Notes under the pieces: generated by a model
Databases searched by the model: none
What the model saw: the letters and a program-made list of their open reading frames with translations, nothing else
Told to the model about the DNA's origin: nothing
In this document: one piece after another, positions 24,010 to 34,829 of the stretch
Numbering within the stretch: position 1 is the stretch's first letter
How the letters are laid out: every line of letters starts with the position of its first letter
Position numbers and translations under genes: made by a program
Assembly: GCA_913042265.1 (NCBI GenBank)
Contig: CAJWKF010000006.1
Coordinates: 1 to 46,184, forward strand
Length of the DNA: 46,184 nucleotides
Origin: an uncultured Gammaproteobacteria bacterium
GTDB taxonomy: Bacteria > Pseudomonadota > Gammaproteobacteria > Nitrosococcales > Methylophagaceae
Reading direction: 5' to 3'

Positions 24010-25769
24010 TATAGGCCGAAATACTGCATGGTTTTAAGGATTAATTTATTTTTACTATCCAGTTTTAGACCACGGAGCCATACTTCCTTGGCAGCATTCT
24101 GTTGATCCTGCTGCCAAAGTACTTCTCCAAGATGAGCTAAGAATTCTGGTTCATCTCGAATAGTGACAGCTTGTTTTAAAAATTGCTCCGCCTTGTCTAG
24201 CTGGCCCAGTCGATAATAGACCCAGCCTAGGCTATCAAGGTAGAAAGGGTCGCCAGGTGAAAGAATTAGTGCTTTTTTAATTAAGACAAGAGCCTCTTGA
24301 TGACGATCGGTTTGGTCAGTCAAGCTATATCCTAAAGCATTGAGTGTCTCGGAATTATCAGGGTCAATAGCTAAAATGCTACGTAAGTCTTGCTCAAGTA
24401 TATCCATCCGATCGATAGACTCTGCCAGCATGGCATGGGTATATAACAAGTCGATATTTTCAGGGTATTTTGAAATGGCTTCGTCAAGTAGAGAAAAAGC
24501 AAGTTGATTTTGGTTGCGATCTTGGAGGAGTAGAGCCTCAAAGAGGTAGTAATCAACTGCCAATTTTGGGTTTGCAATTCGAATATTAGCCAAGTGTTGG
24601 CGGGCTTTTGCAAGGGCACCATTGTTGGCTAATAGGTTCACGTAATGGGTTTGCGCTTTTTGAAAACGAGGTGAGTTATTAGGGACTGATGAAAACCAAA
24701 CCAAAGCTTGTTCAACATTATTATTCATCTTTTCAGCAATGCCTAAAAAATAGGCAGCTTGCATGCCCGGGTCACCTAAATCATGTAGGCGCATAAAGTA
24801 AATTTTTGCTTTAAGGCCTTGTTTTTCTTCTATAGCGATGACACCAAGAGCAAAGATAACATCTGGCTTATTACCTTCTTCATTATCGAGCTTTTCAAAA
24901 AGCTGACGTGATTTTTTAATTTGATTATTCTCACCTAATAATTGTGCATAGCTGAAACGAAGAGATCTACTCGCCGACTTACTTTTACTAGCTTCACTTA
25001 GGATATTGAGTGCCTCATCAAGGCGTTTTAATCGTTGTAATATAGTAGCTTTTAAAATGAGAGCTTCTTGGAAGTCAGGCTCATAGTCAAGTACAGCGTT
25101 GATTGTTGGTAGAGCATCATCATACCTCTGATAGTAAAGAGCTAAACGACTATAGTGATATAAAGCATGGGGGTCTTCCTGTTGAAACACATCTAATTGT
25201 TTCATAATTCTGAGCGCTGGGTCAGCTTTGACAATTTTGCTTAAATTATCGGTTAGTCGAACTAAATATGTAGCTATTTTTTCTGGGTCTATGGCCAAAG
25301 CAGTATTAACGACAGGGGCAATTTCATCATGTTTGCCTTGCATCATTAAAAAAGGTGTTTTAAGCATATGAATATCAGAATCGGTGGGGTCAACTTCTGC
25401 CCATCGGTTTAATGCTAAATCAATTCGTTTTTGATCGCGGGTGAAGTTAGCCATTTGGGTGGAGCGACTGGCTAATTTTGGGGATTCAATGAGAGCGGCA
25501 GCCCGTTTATATTGTTCTGCTGCATTAATTAAGTCGCCACGCTGGCTTGCAATCTCGGCTGTCAAAACAAGATAGGTAAGCTCTGCAGTTAAAGGAACTG
25601 TCTTGACTGTTATTCCTGATTCCTTTTGAACAGCTAAAGGTTGTTCCGCTGGTGTTGGCCTCTCTACAGGTACTTTAGTGCAAGCGAAGAGTATGAATAT
25701 TGAGCTAAACATTATGCCGCATAGGCTTAAATAACTTGATTTTTTCCAAAGTGCTTGCGATAAATCCAT
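24009..25769 (-). CDS. TPR-repeat lipoprotein
   Basis: This 586-residue protein has a long signal peptide with lipobox LFAC (Cys30), then tetratricopeptide repeats over almost its whole length. Recognisable repeats include ALYHYSRLALYYQRYDDALP, EALNALGYSLT-type units (LNALGYSLTDQTDRHQEAL) and FYLDSLGWVYYRLGQLDKAE near the C-terminus. It corresponds to the TPR lipoprotein encoded before lolB in Pseudomonas, where the homologue LbcA is an adaptor for CtpA-type proteases; a ctpA gene is at 451-1773 here, so such a partnership is possible but unproven. It starts divergently from hemA. Confidence 0.9.
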   Translation of the reverse strand: MDLSQALWKKSSYLSLCGIMFSSIFILFACTKVPVERPTPAEQPLAVQKESGITVKTVPLTAELTYLVLTAEIASQRGDLINAAEQYKRAAALIESPKLASRSTQMANFTRDQKRIDLALNRWAEVDPTDSDIHMLKTPFLMMQGKHDEIAPVVNTALAIDPEKIATYLVRLTDNLSKIVKADPALRIMKQLDVFQQEDPHALYHYSRLALYYQRYDDALPTINAVLDYEPDFQEALILKATILQRLKRLDEALNILSEASKSKSASRSLRFSYAQLLGENNQIKKSRQLFEKLDNEEGNKPDVIFALGVIAIEEKQGLKAKIYFMRLHDLGDPGMQAAYFLGIAEKMNNNVEQALVWFSSVPNNSPRFQKAQTHYVNLLANNGALAKARQHLANIRIANPKLAVDYYLFEALLLQDRNQNQLAFSLLDEAISKYPENIDLLYTHAMLAESIDRMDILEQDLRSILAIDPDNSETLNALGYSLTDQTDRHQEALVLIKKALILSPGDPFYLDSLGWVYYRLGQLDKAEQFLKQAVTIRDEPEFLAHLGEVLWQQDQQNAAKEVWLRGLKLDSKNKLILKTMQYFGL

Positions 25770-26057
25770 AATAAAACGACCTGAGCGAGTGATTTTGTTA
25801 GAATGTTGGTTTGTTATAGGCTAACAGACAATAAATAGTGTGCAACTGTTACGAAGTCTAACAGGATTTTTGACTCTGACTATCACCAAAGACGTATCGA
25901 ACCAGGACATGACTTTAAATTTTATGCCAAGACACTTTATCTTATGTATTAAAGCCAGGCTCTACAACTGGTATTTATGTGTACTTGTGTGTGCAGAGAC
26001 TAGTCATCATATGCGACAGTTATGCTGTCAAAACAATATTCAGGATTTATAAAACAG
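25770..26057. promoter_or_regulatory. Divergent region between the TPR lipoprotein gene and hemA
   Basis: 288 bases without a convincing gene. It contains an inverted repeat TGTTAG (25796-25801)/CTAACA (25821-25826), a TTGACT at 25870-25875 without a good -10, and a small stem GACAG-TTATG-CTGTC (26015-26029) whose right end is 28 bases before the hemA ATG. A possible 70-codon ORF at 25840-26052 looks non-coding. Any regulatory function is a guess. Confidence 0.35.
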
Positions 26058-27311
26058 ATGCAACTGGTAGCCTATGGCATTAATCACACCACAGCACCGG
26101 TGGATATTCGTGAGAATATTGCCTTTAATGCTGATAGCTTACCTAAGGCGTTAGACTCATTAAAAGCTGAGCCGGGTATAGTTGAAGCTGTGATCGTTTC
26201 GACTTGTAATCGAACAGAGGTATATTGCCATATTGAAGGTGAGGAGCCCGTTAACATAGGCGATTGGTTACATCGATATCACCGGCAACAAGCTAATTCA
26301 CTCAATAGTTATCTTTATCATTATCATGATGATGATGTTATTAGGCACTTGTTAAGAGTAGCTTGTGGCTTAGATTCCATGGTGCTGGGTGAGCCCCAAA
26401 TTTTAGGGCAAATAAAAACAGCTTACAGTGATGCATTGCATCATCAATCGGTCGGAAAATCGTTAAGCAAATTATTTCAGCATGCTTTCACTGTTGCCAA
26501 GCAAGTACGAACGGATACTGCAATTGGAGATAGTCCAGTTTCAGTAGCTTTTGCGGCTGTTAGCTTAGCTAGGCAAATATTCACGGACTTATCAAAATCT
26601 ACAGCTCTTTTAATCGGGGCGGGAGAAACTATTGAGTTGGCAGCGAGGCATCTTTTTGATAATGGTATTGGTCGGATTGTTATCGCAAATCGCACTATTG
26701 AAAAGGCCCTTCATTTAGCCACGCAAGTGGACGGTTACGCGATTAACTTAAGTGAAATGCCAGCACATATTGCCGAAGCAGATATAGTTATGAGTTCGAC
26801 GGCTAGCCAGTTACCTATCCTTGGGAAAGGTGCTGTTGAGCGTGCTTTAAAAGAACGTAAGCACAGGCCTATTTTTATGGTTGATATTGCTGTTCCAAGA
26901 GATATTGAGCCTGAGGTTGGAAACCTCGAAGACATATATTTGTATTGCGTTGATGATTTGCACGATATTATAGAAGAGAACTTGCAGTCTCGTCGGGACG
27001 CAGCGTTAAAAGCCGAAGAAATTATTGAAATTCAAGTTAAAAGCTTTATGGACTGGCTTAAGACGCAAGATGCAGTTCCTATAATTAAGTCTCTACGCGA
27101 AGCGGCTGAAAAAGAAAGTGATTACTTACTATTAAAAGCAAAAAAGCAGCTTGACCAAGGTGTATTGCCAGAGCGTGTGCTTGAAGAGCTTGCCAGAACA
27201 TTGACGAAGAAATTACTCCATGAACCAAGCAGGAAACTTCGACAATCGGCTTCAGATGTAGACAACAATCTGATTGAAGCGGCAAGAAGCCTATTCAATC
27301 TTAAGGATTAA
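26058..27311 (+). CDS. hemA: Glutamyl-tRNA reductase
   Basis: This 417-residue enzyme reduces glutamyl-tRNA(Glu) to glutamate-1-semialdehyde, the first step of C5 tetrapyrrole synthesis. The start is the ATG giving [14 protein letters not shown], the family N-terminus. The catalytic Cys50 lies in [27 protein letters not shown], the NADPH motif [15 protein letters not shown] and [13 protein letters not shown] follow, with a C-terminal dimerisation helix. A TTATAAAACAG leader with a distant AGGA precedes it. prfA begins 5 bases after its stop. Confidence 0.97.
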   Translation: MQLVAYGINHTTAPVDIRENIAFNADSLPKALDSLKAEPGIVEAVIVSTCNRTEVYCHIEGEEPVNIGDWLHRYHRQQANSLNSYLYHYHDDDVIRHLLRVACGLDSMVLGEPQILGQIKTAYSDALHHQSVGKSLSKLFQHAFTVAKQVRTDTAIGDSPVSVAFAAVSLARQIFTDLSKSTALLIGAGETIELAARHLFDNGIGRIVIANRTIEKALHLATQVDGYAINLSEMPAHIAEADIVMSSTASQLPILGKGAVERALKERKHRPIFMVDIAVPRDIEPEVGNLEDIYLYCVDDLHDIIEENLQSRRDAALKAEEIIEIQVKSFMDWLKTQDAVPIIKSLREAAEKESDYLLLKAKKQLDQGVLPERVLEELARTLTKKLLHEPSRKLRQSASDVDNNLIEAARSLFNLKD

Positions 27312-27316
27312 CAATA

Positions 27317-28405
27317 GTGAAAGATTCGATTAAGCATAAACTTGAAACATTAGTTGAGCGTCATGAAGAGATTAGTGGTCTATTGTCTGAGCCAGAGACG
27401 ATGGCAGACCAAAATAAATTTAGATCACTGTCTCAAGAATATGCACAACTCGAACCAGTTGTTTCCAATTTCAGTGCTTATAAAAATAGCCTTGTAGCCA
27501 TCGAAGATGCCAAAGTCATGATGGAGGAAAATGATTCTGAAATTCGTCAAATGGCGAGAGAGGAGTTAACTGAAGCACAAAAAAGTGAGCAGGTAATAGA
27601 AGCTACTTTACAGAAATTGTTATTACCAAAAGATCCTAATGATCAACGTAATATTTTCCTAGAGGTGCGAGCTGGAACAGGTGGTGATGAGGCTGCTATT
27701 TTTGCCGGTGATTTATATAGAATGTATAGCAGGTATGCTGAAGGTCATCGCTGGGTCGTTGAATTGATAAATGCTCAAGAAGGCGAACACGGTGGTTATA
27801 AAGAAGTCGTTATTAGAATTGTTGGAGAGGGTGCGTATTCAAGATTAAAATTTGAAGGTGGCGGGCATCGGGTTCAGCGCGTGCCAGAAACCGAATCCCA
27901 AGGCCGTATTCATACTTCTGCTTGTACAGTCGCTATAATGCCTGAGGCAGATGAAATGGATGAGATTGAAATTAATGCAGGAGACTTAAGAGTTGATACT
28001 TTCCGTGCATCGGGTGCAGGTGGGCAACATGTTAATAAAACAGACTCAGCGATCAGGCTCACGCATCTTCCTACTGGTATTGTGGTGGAATGCCAGGATC
28101 AGCGCTCACAGCACAAAAATCGTGCGCAAGCTATGTCCGTACTACAGGCAAGGATTATGGCTGAAAAACAAGAAAAGATAGATTCTGAACAAGCTGAAAC
28201 ACGAAAGTTACAAGTCGGGAGTGGCGATAGAAGTGAACGAATTAGGACTTATAACTATCCTCAAGGTAGGATGACTGACCATCGCATAAATTTAACACTT
28301 TATAAATTAGCTGAAGTGATGGCAGGTGATCTAGAACAAGTCATCGAACCATTGATTAATGAATACCAAGCTGATCAGTTGGCATCTTTAGCAAGTGATC
28401 AATAA
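27317..28405 (+). CDS. prfA: Peptide chain release factor 1
   Basis: This 362-residue factor reads UAA and UAG. The stop-codon tripeptide motif is PET at about 190-192, and the catalytic GGQ is at 235-237 within [16 protein letters not shown]. It starts with GTG. In most gammaproteobacteria hemA-prfA is followed by prmC (hemK), the methyltransferase that modifies this GGQ glutamine; here prfA is followed by the convergent hemF, so prmC must be elsewhere or missing. Confidence 0.97.
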   Translation: MKDSIKHKLETLVERHEEISGLLSEPETMADQNKFRSLSQEYAQLEPVVSNFSAYKNSLVAIEDAKVMMEENDSEIRQMAREELTEAQKSEQVIEATLQKLLLPKDPNDQRNIFLEVRAGTGGDEAAIFAGDLYRMYSRYAEGHRWVVELINAQEGEHGGYKEVVIRIVGEGAYSRLKFEGGGHRVQRVPETESQGRIHTSACTVAIMPEADEMDEIEINAGDLRVDTFRASGAGGQHVNKTDSAIRLTHLPTGIVVECQDQRSQHKNRAQAMSVLQARIMAEKQEKIDSEQAETRKLQVGSGDRSERIRTYNYPQGRMTDHRINLTLYKLAEVMAGDLEQVIEPLINEYQADQLASLASDQ

Positions 28406-28458
28406 AATCGTAAGAGTTTATTACTTGAGTAATTAAGCTGGCTTATGGCTTATAAGTA

Positions 28459-29930
<1,472 letters not shown>

Positions 29931-30028
29931 AGTGATCTTTTCAAATTTATCGGCTTGTAAGGATGGTTATAATTCATAAAAATTATAAGGCTGTGACGTA
30001 TACATATAACCTTCTCCTAAAAAGCGAG

Positions 30029-31309
30029 TTATTGCCTTGCAATGGCACGATAACCAATGTCAGTACGATAATACATATCTTTCCAATTAACACTCACTAT
30101 CATTTTGTATGCTCTATCTTGGGCTTCTGCGACAGTATTGCCCAAGGCTGTTACACATAAAACTCGTCCTCCAGCAGTGACAACTTGGTTATCTTGTAAG
30201 GCAGTACCTGCGTGAAAAATTTTGCAGTCATCGCTATCAATACCATCAAAGCCAGTGATTACATCACCTTTACGATAGGCTTCAGGATAGCCACCAGCGG
30301 CAAGCACTACACCGACCGCAGCACGGTTATCCCACTGGGCATCGACGGTGTTTAAACGGCCATCAAGTGCCGCTTCACATAAAGGAATTAAATCAGATTG
30401 TAACCGCATTAAAAGTGGTTGTGTTTCAGGATCGCCAAACCTACAGTTATACTCGACTACACGAGGAGAACCATCGCCATCAATCATTAAGCCTGCATAC
30501 AAGAATCCGGTGTATGGTCTACCATCAGCAGCCATTCCTTTTACTGTAGGCTCAATAACCTCTGCCATAATGCGGGCATGCACTTCAGCTGTTACCACGG
30601 GTGCAGGTGAATACGCACCCATACCTCCAGTGTTTGGACCTTTATCGCCATTGTCGCGTGCTTTATGATCTTGAGATGTCGCCAATGTTAAAATATTCTC
30701 TCCATCAACCATAACAATAAAGCTAGCTTCTTCGCCGGTCATAAACTCCTCAATAACAACACTGTGTCCTGCCTCTCCAAACGCATTGCCTGATAGCATA
30801 TCCTCAACAGCAGTAATGGCCTCTTCTTCAGTCACGGCAACAATAACCCCTTTTCCTGCTGCTAAGCCATCAGCTTTGACAACAATAGGTGTACCTTGAA
30901 CTTTAATATATGCGATAGCGGGAGCGACATCAGAAAAGACTTCGTAATCAGCCGTTGGAATAGAGTGACGTGCCAGGAAGTTTTTAGTAAAGCTTTTTGA
31001 AGCTTCTAATTGTGCAGCTTCTTTAGACGGACCAAAACAGCGTAAACCCTCTTTAGCAAAAGCATCCACAATACCCATCACTAAGGGGACTTCGGGTCCA
31101 ATAATTGTGAGCCCAACATCATTATTTTTAGCAAAAGTAACGAGTCCTGGAATGTCTTCAACAGCAATATCAACATTGTCGACATTGGGCTCTGCAGCAG
31201 TGCCAGGGTTACCCGGTGCAACATAAACTTGCTCACAAGTAGGTGATTGAATTAATTTCCATGCCAAGGCATGTTCTCGACCACCGCCACCAACCACCAA
31301 AACCCTCAT
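30029..31309 (-). CDS. purD: Phosphoribosylamine-glycine ligase
   Basis: This 426-residue ATP-grasp enzyme makes glycinamide ribonucleotide in purine synthesis. The N-terminal MRVLVVGGGGREHALAWKL, IGPEVPLVMG, the ATP-grasp core (VKADGLAAGKGVIVA; DHKARDNGDKGPNTGGMGAYSP) and the CRFGDPETQP motif are complete. Its usual partner purH is not next to it. It lies 98 bases before tsaC in the same direction and may be co-transcribed. Its substrate phosphoribosylamine derives from the PRPP made by Prs (21413-22348). Confidence 0.97.
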   Translation of the reverse strand: MRVLVVGGGGREHALAWKLIQSPTCEQVYVAPGNPGTAAEPNVDNVDIAVEDIPGLVTFAKNNDVGLTIIGPEVPLVMGIVDAFAKEGLRCFGPSKEAAQLEASKSFTKNFLARHSIPTADYEVFSDVAPAIAYIKVQGTPIVVKADGLAAGKGVIVAVTEEEAITAVEDMLSGNAFGEAGHSVVIEEFMTGEEASFIVMVDGENILTLATSQDHKARDNGDKGPNTGGMGAYSPAPVVTAEVHARIMAEVIEPTVKGMAADGRPYTGFLYAGLMIDGDGSPRVVEYNCRFGDPETQPLLMRLQSDLIPLCEAALDGRLNTVDAQWDNRAAVGVVLAAGGYPEAYRKGDVITGFDGIDSDDCKIFHAGTALQDNQVVTAGGRVLCVTALGNTVAEAQDRAYKMIVSVNWKDMYYRTDIGYRAIARQ

Positions 31310-31497
31310 AATACCTGCCTGAAGAACATAGTAAAGGGGATATGATACCGTAGATAGGGCTATAACTGAATTGCCTATTTAAAGCTAAAAAACTTGCGAA
31401 AGAATGCTTTAGACCAAACTTGGCGATTGCAAACCGAAGATGATTTCTTTATGGTCATCTTAAACTAGCTAGAATAATAAGGAAAAAGATAAAGACG

Positions 31498-32169
31498 ATG
31501 AAAGATTTTAGAAGTTCAGAAGCTTGGCGTGTTTTCCGTATTCAATCAGAAATGGTTGATGGTATAGAAACTTTGAGTGATTTAGGTCCTTCGGTGTCAA
31601 TTTTTGGTAGTGCGCGGCTGCTAGAAACATCCCCTTTTTATAAGGCAGCGGAGCGAGTGGCAAGAGAGATATCTAAAGCCAAGTTTTCTGTAATTAGTGG
31701 CGGCGGGCCCAGTATCATGGCAGCCGCTAACAAAGGTGCTTTTGGGCAAGGTGGGCGCTCAGTTGGTTTGAATATTGAATTGCCATTTGAACAGTCGCCC
31801 AATTCTAATCAGGATGTTAGCCTTTCTTTCCGTTACTTTTTTGTGCGTAAATTGATGTTCGTAAAATACTCTATGGCATATGTAGTTTTCCCCGGAGGCT
31901 TTGGGACTTTGGATGAGTTTTTTGAAGCACTGACGCTCATTCAAACTAGAAAAATTTCAAACTTTCCTGTGATCCTTTATGGCGAGTCATTTTGGAGAGG
32001 TTTGATAGATTGGCTTAAAGAGGAAGTACTTAAGCAGGGATGCATCAGCGAAAAAGACTTAAATTTATTTTATATCGTCGATTCTCCGGAAGAAGTGTTG
32101 CCTATCATTAAAAGACATCATCAACAACTGCGTGAAAACCCAGAAGGAGACCATCGTTACTCAGTTTAG
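31498..32169 (+). CDS. LOG-family protein (TIGR00730, Rossmann fold)
   Basis: This 223-residue protein carries the two signature motifs of the LOG family: GGGPSIMAAANKGA and PGGFGTLDEFFEALTLIQT (the PGGxGTxxE motif). Characterised members release cytokinin bases from their riboside 5'-monophosphates or hydrolyse other nucleotide monophosphates (PpnN-like). The older label lysine decarboxylase is a misannotation. VSIFGSARL near residue 35 forms the first beta strand. The bacterial role, probably nucleotide salvage or housekeeping, is not known. It is transcribed alone; a parS-like site follows its stop. Confidence 0.9.
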   Translation: MKDFRSSEAWRVFRIQSEMVDGIETLSDLGPSVSIFGSARLLETSPFYKAAERVAREISKAKFSVISGGGPSIMAAANKGAFGQGGRSVGLNIELPFEQSPNSNQDVSLSFRYFFVRKLMFVKYSMAYVVFPGGFGTLDEFFEALTLIQTRKISNFPVILYGESFWRGLIDWLKEEVLKQGCISEKDLNLFYIVDSPEEVLPIIKRHHQQLRENPEGDHRYSV

Positions 32170-32176
32170 TATTAGT

Positions 32177-32192
32177 TGTTTCACGTGAAGAA
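32177..32192. promoter_or_regulatory. parS-like palindrome
   Basis: TGTTTCACGTGAAGAA matches the ParB binding consensus TGTTNCACGTGAAACA at 14 of 16 positions; the left half is perfect and the core TTCACGTGAA is a perfect palindrome. It lies between the LOG gene stop and the tRNA-Leu promoter. No parA, parB or dnaA is in the window, so a role in chromosome segregation is unproven, and other E-box-like binding sites would look similar. Confidence 0.4.
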
Positions 32193-32259
32193 GCTAAAGT
32201 AATTTTGGAAGAAAACTATTAGCTTTCTTCAATTAACTAACATTTTTGTTAAAAACCTA

Positions 32260-32288
32260 TAAACAAACTATAAAACCTTCTGTATAAT
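32260..32288 (+). promoter_or_regulatory. Promoter of tRNA-Leu
   Basis: TAAACA (32260-32265, 4 of 6) and perfect TATAAT (32283-32288) are separated by 17 bases. The sequence just after the -10 (GCGGCGG) is a G+C-rich discriminator like those under stringent control. The tRNA starts 10 bases after the -10. Confidence 0.62.
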
Positions 32289-32297
32289 GCGGCGGAT

Positions 32298-32384
32298 GCC
32301 TGGGTGGTGAAATTGGTAGACACAAGGGACTTAAAATCCCTCGACTTCACGGTCGTGCCGGTTCGAGTCCGGCCCTAGGTACCA
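32298..32384 (+). tRNA. tRNA-Leu (TAA)
   Basis: This 87-base class II tRNA gene with a long variable arm (TCGACTTCACGGTCG region) and encoded CCA has anticodon TAA in the loop ...ACTTAAAAT.... Acceptor GCCTGGG pairs with CCTAGGT using two G-U pairs. TrmL, encoded at 17819, is expected to methylate this tRNA at its wobble base. Confidence 0.95.
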
Positions 32385-32393
32385 ACAAATACC

Positions 32394-32431
32394 AAGCCTC
32401 AGCCCCCTTTATGGGTGCTGGGGCTTTTTAT
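32394..32431 (+). terminator. Terminator of tRNA-Leu
   Basis: AAGCCTCAGC...GCTGGGGCTT forms a long G+C-rich stem with a T run at its 3' edge (TTTTTATT). It begins 10 bases after the CCA. Confidence 0.85.
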
Positions 32432-32532
32432 TGTCCTTATTTAATTGAAAATACAAATTTTAAAACAATAAGTTGCCTAACAATGAGTCGTCAGGTAAAT
32501 TTAAAAAAAACTATATTTTCTTGGGAACATGC

Positions 32533-32685
32533 GTGAGGTTATTGATTGTAAGTTTTATATTTATTTTGTTGACTGGCTGTTCAGTTATTGGGACTGATAA
32601 ATGCCGGAGTGGGAATTTAGAAGATGAAGAATACTTAGCTATATGCCATAAAAAAGTTGAGGACAAAGAGAACACAAACCTTTAA
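32533..32685 (+). CDS. Small putative lipoprotein (50 aa)
   Basis: Starting at a GTG with GGGA six bases upstream, the product begins MRLLIVSFIFILLTGC, a complete short lipoprotein signal peptide with Cys16 as lipidated residue. The mature part is only about 35 residues, polar and acidic/basic, with two more cysteines (Cys24, Cys38) that could form a disulfide. The frame is open further upstream to a TTG at 32473, which would put a polar tail before the signal, so I prefer the GTG. It follows the tRNA-Leu terminator and converges with the RNA methyltransferase gene. No family recognised. Confidence 0.55.
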   Translation: MRLLIVSFIFILLTGCSVIGTDKCRSGNLEDEEYLAICHKKVEDKENTNL

Positions 32686-32712
32686 ACCTTCATTTCAATT
32701 TAAAGGATATTA

Positions 32713-33234
32713 TTACCGCTTATCTATTAAACGGTTATTGGTATCTCTGTTTTCACGAATTAATGTATTTCCTGCATTGTAATTCCCAGCTTTTAATAGT
32801 CGATCATAAAGTAGCACAATAACTGAAGCCGATAAGTTCATACAGCCTATCGTTGGCACATAAATAATGTCATCGGCCTTATCAATAATAGCCTGGTCTA
32901 TGGAACCATCTTCAGGGCCAAAAATATAAAGAGCATTTTCTGGGTGCTCATATTCAGGTAAAGGGATGGCATTTAATACAAATTCAACGCATATGACTTT
33001 CATGTCTTCGTGGACATCATCTAAAAGGCAATCCTTTTGAGTTATCATTACATCCTTACTAACCTTACGGCTCATGTCGACAGTTCTTGCTTTACGCTCA
33101 ATCGCTCGTGGGTAACGGTCACCCGTATAAAAAACATTGTCAATGCCATAGTTTGCAGCAGCTCGCAAAACAGCCCCCACATTATCTGGGCTTTTAGGGT
33201 TGACTAAACCGAGGCATACTTGAGGCTTTTTCAT
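32713..33234 (-). CDS. SpoU/TrmH-family RNA methyltransferase
   Basis: This 173-residue SPOUT protein has the three SpoU motifs: NPKSPDNVGAVLRAAANYG, then LYIFGPEDGSI, and VPTIGCMNLSASVIVLLYDR. These form the knotted SAM site and suggest a 2'-O-methyltransferase acting on tRNA or rRNA. The target is unknown; it is distinct from TrmL (17819-18283), which is shorter and carries different loops. It lies downstream of the LON-domain gene on the same strand with a gap of 45 bases. Confidence 0.85.
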   Translation of the reverse strand: MKKPQVCLGLVNPKSPDNVGAVLRAAANYGIDNVFYTGDRYPRAIERKARTVDMSRKVSKDVMITQKDCLLDDVHEDMKVICVEFVLNAIPLPEYEHPENALYIFGPEDGSIDQAIIDKADDIIYVPTIGCMNLSASVIVLLYDRLLKAGNYNAGNTLIRENRDTNNRLIDKR

Positions 33235-33279
33235 TGGTTCCTCGTTGAGACAATAGCTGATAAAGAGAATTAATAGTTG

Positions 33280-33924
33280 CTAAATGGAATTCAGCGCTTC
33301 CAATATTACATCTAACCGCTGCTGTGGCTGTTTCATTTCAAGCAAGTCCTGTTTGACCTCTGCAGGCATGGCAACCAAACTGTTCACTAAAAAGCTAAAC
33401 TCAATCGGTGACATATTTTGCCAATGGTCACCAACAAGAACTTTTTGAATTTCTGCATTTCCATGGCTTATGGCTAATAAGCGTTGCATGATCTTTTCAT
33501 GACTTTGCCTTAATGATAATTCTTCGGAGCTGCCATCCTTAATCTTGTCATCTTCATAAGCTTCACAAACCCAAATATTAAACGGTAAGGTTTGACGCTC
33601 TTGTTGTAGTTTAAGTCGTGTTTCAAAGTTAACCATTATTGCCATGCGGCCATCGTCTGTCTCCTCTATGAGCTCTACGGCTCCAGCAGAAAAAACAGCG
33701 CATGGTTTGTAGGTAGATTGGTTGTTGTTGAGTACTTCTTCTTCTGTCTGCTCACGCGAAATAGCGTGTAACATTTTTTCGGTATGACAAACTCCCATCA
33801 TCACGTTGTTATCGATGCAGTATTTCACCATTTTTCGATAACGCGGCTCAAAAACATGTAAAGGCATTGGCACGCCAGGAAAATTAACTGAGTTGGGGAT
33901 GGGGAAAAGTGCAACTTCTATCAT
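33280..33924 (-). CDS. Stand-alone LON substrate-binding domain protein
   Basis: The protein has about 214 residues from the ATG giving MIEVALFPIPNSVNFPGVPMPLHVFEPRYRKM; an upstream TTG at 33960 would add 12 residues. The N-terminal LON (PUA-like) domain is followed by helices, with no AAA+ ATPase and no Ser-Lys protease domain, so it is not a Lon protease. Such lone domains are widespread and of unknown function, perhaps in substrate or ligand binding. It is followed by the SpoU-type methyltransferase gene on the same strand. Confidence 0.85.
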   Translation of the reverse strand: MIEVALFPIPNSVNFPGVPMPLHVFEPRYRKMVKYCIDNNVMMGVCHTEKMLHAISREQTEEEVLNNNQSTYKPCAVFSAGAVELIEETDDGRMAIMVNFETRLKLQQERQTLPFNIWVCEAYEDDKIKDGSSEELSLRQSHEKIMQRLLAISHGNAEIQKVLVGDHWQNMSPIEFSFLVNSLVAMPAEVKQDLLEMKQPQQRLDVILEALNSI

Positions 33925-34161
33925 AAGGTCAAAAGCTTTAATTAGAGGTGGATGAATCAAGCGCTACTATAGGTCAATAAGAACAGGTCAGTTTTTGTCA
34001 AAGCAGCCTCCAATACTTTGCTGCAAATCTTCATTTAACCTAGCCAACTGAGAGATTATTTGTATTAATTAAGTGTAGAAGGTCTGCTCGCTAATATCAA
34101 CCTGAGAAGAAGGTATGAGTATTTAATATTTCAAGTTATCTTGCGAAATTGCCCCGTCTTT

Positions 34162-34803
34162 TTAATCAGTCATAGGAGTTACTTGTTGTTCAATTAGCAA
34201 TGGTTGTAAATAGGGTAAGATATTCTGTAATACGAAGGGTTGGCCATCTTTATTTGGATGGAGTCCATCTTCGAGCATCAAGCTTTTATTGAGGGCAATG
34301 CCTTCCAGCATAAATGGGAGGTATGCGACCTTGTATTTTTTTGCGATTTTCTCGTATAGAGTAAAAAACATCTTGGTGTAGCGTTTACCATAATTCTGTG
34401 GAATTTGATTTCCGATTAAAAGAACCTTGGTATTTAATTTTTGAGCTTGCTCAATCATTTTTTCAATATTTTTACTAGTTTGAGTCAAGGGGTATCCTCG
34501 TAAAGCATCATTAGCACCTAGCTCTAAAATTATCCAGCGTGGTTTATATTGTTGGAGAAGCGGACTAAAACGGGACAAACCACCTTGAGTAGTTTCACCA
34601 CTGACGCTGGCATTGACTATTTTAATTTCGGGGTTTGATTGAGAAAGTTGGTTTTCGAGTAAACTAACCCATCCAACCTCTTGTCGTAAGTTGTAGGCTG
34701 CACTTAGACTATCTCCCATTACAAGTAATGTAGATGCTGAAACTGAATTCATGCTGAGCAAAATAACATACAAAAACAACAATAATTGTTTTTTAAAAAA
34801 CAT
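34162..34803 (-). CDS. tesA: Multifunctional acyl-CoA thioesterase / lysophospholipase TesA
   Basis: This 213-residue periplasmic SGNH hydrolase has a signal peptide at residues 1-24 (ending VSAST). The catalytic nucleophile Ser32 is in GDSLSAAYN. The oxyanion residues are in SGET and ELGANDAL, and the Asp-His pair in DGLHPN. It can cleave acyl-CoA, lysophospholipid and some peptide substrates. It starts only 26 bases from the divergent ybbA ATG, the E. coli tesA/ybbA arrangement. Confidence 0.95.
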   Translation of the reverse strand: MFFKKQLLLFLYVILLSMNSVSASTLLVMGDSLSAAYNLRQEVGWVSLLENQLSQSNPEIKIVNASVSGETTQGGLSRFSPLLQQYKPRWIILELGANDALRGYPLTQTSKNIEKMIEQAQKLNTKVLLIGNQIPQNYGKRYTKMFFTLYEKIAKKYKVAYLPFMLEGIALNKSLMLEDGLHPNKDGQPFVLQNILPYLQPLLIEQQVTPMTD

Positions 34804-34829
34804 ACCAAACCTTTTTAGAGTGAAATGCC

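Noticed and set aside
25840-26052. 70-codon ORF before hemA
   Set aside because: GTG start, no ribosome-binding site, composition unlike the neighbours (no recognisable domain), and it fills the divergent promoter region.
28420-28433. Terminator between prfA and hemF
   Set aside because: ATTACT/AGTAAT has a 2-base loop and an A+T-rich stem, too weak to call.
31498-32169. Lysine decarboxylase
   Set aside because: The PGGxGTxxE motif marks a LOG-family nucleotide hydrolase; no pyridoxal-phosphate fold is present.
33280-33924. Lon protease
   Set aside because: Only the N-terminal substrate-binding domain is present; there is no ATPase or protease part and the gene is not visibly truncated.
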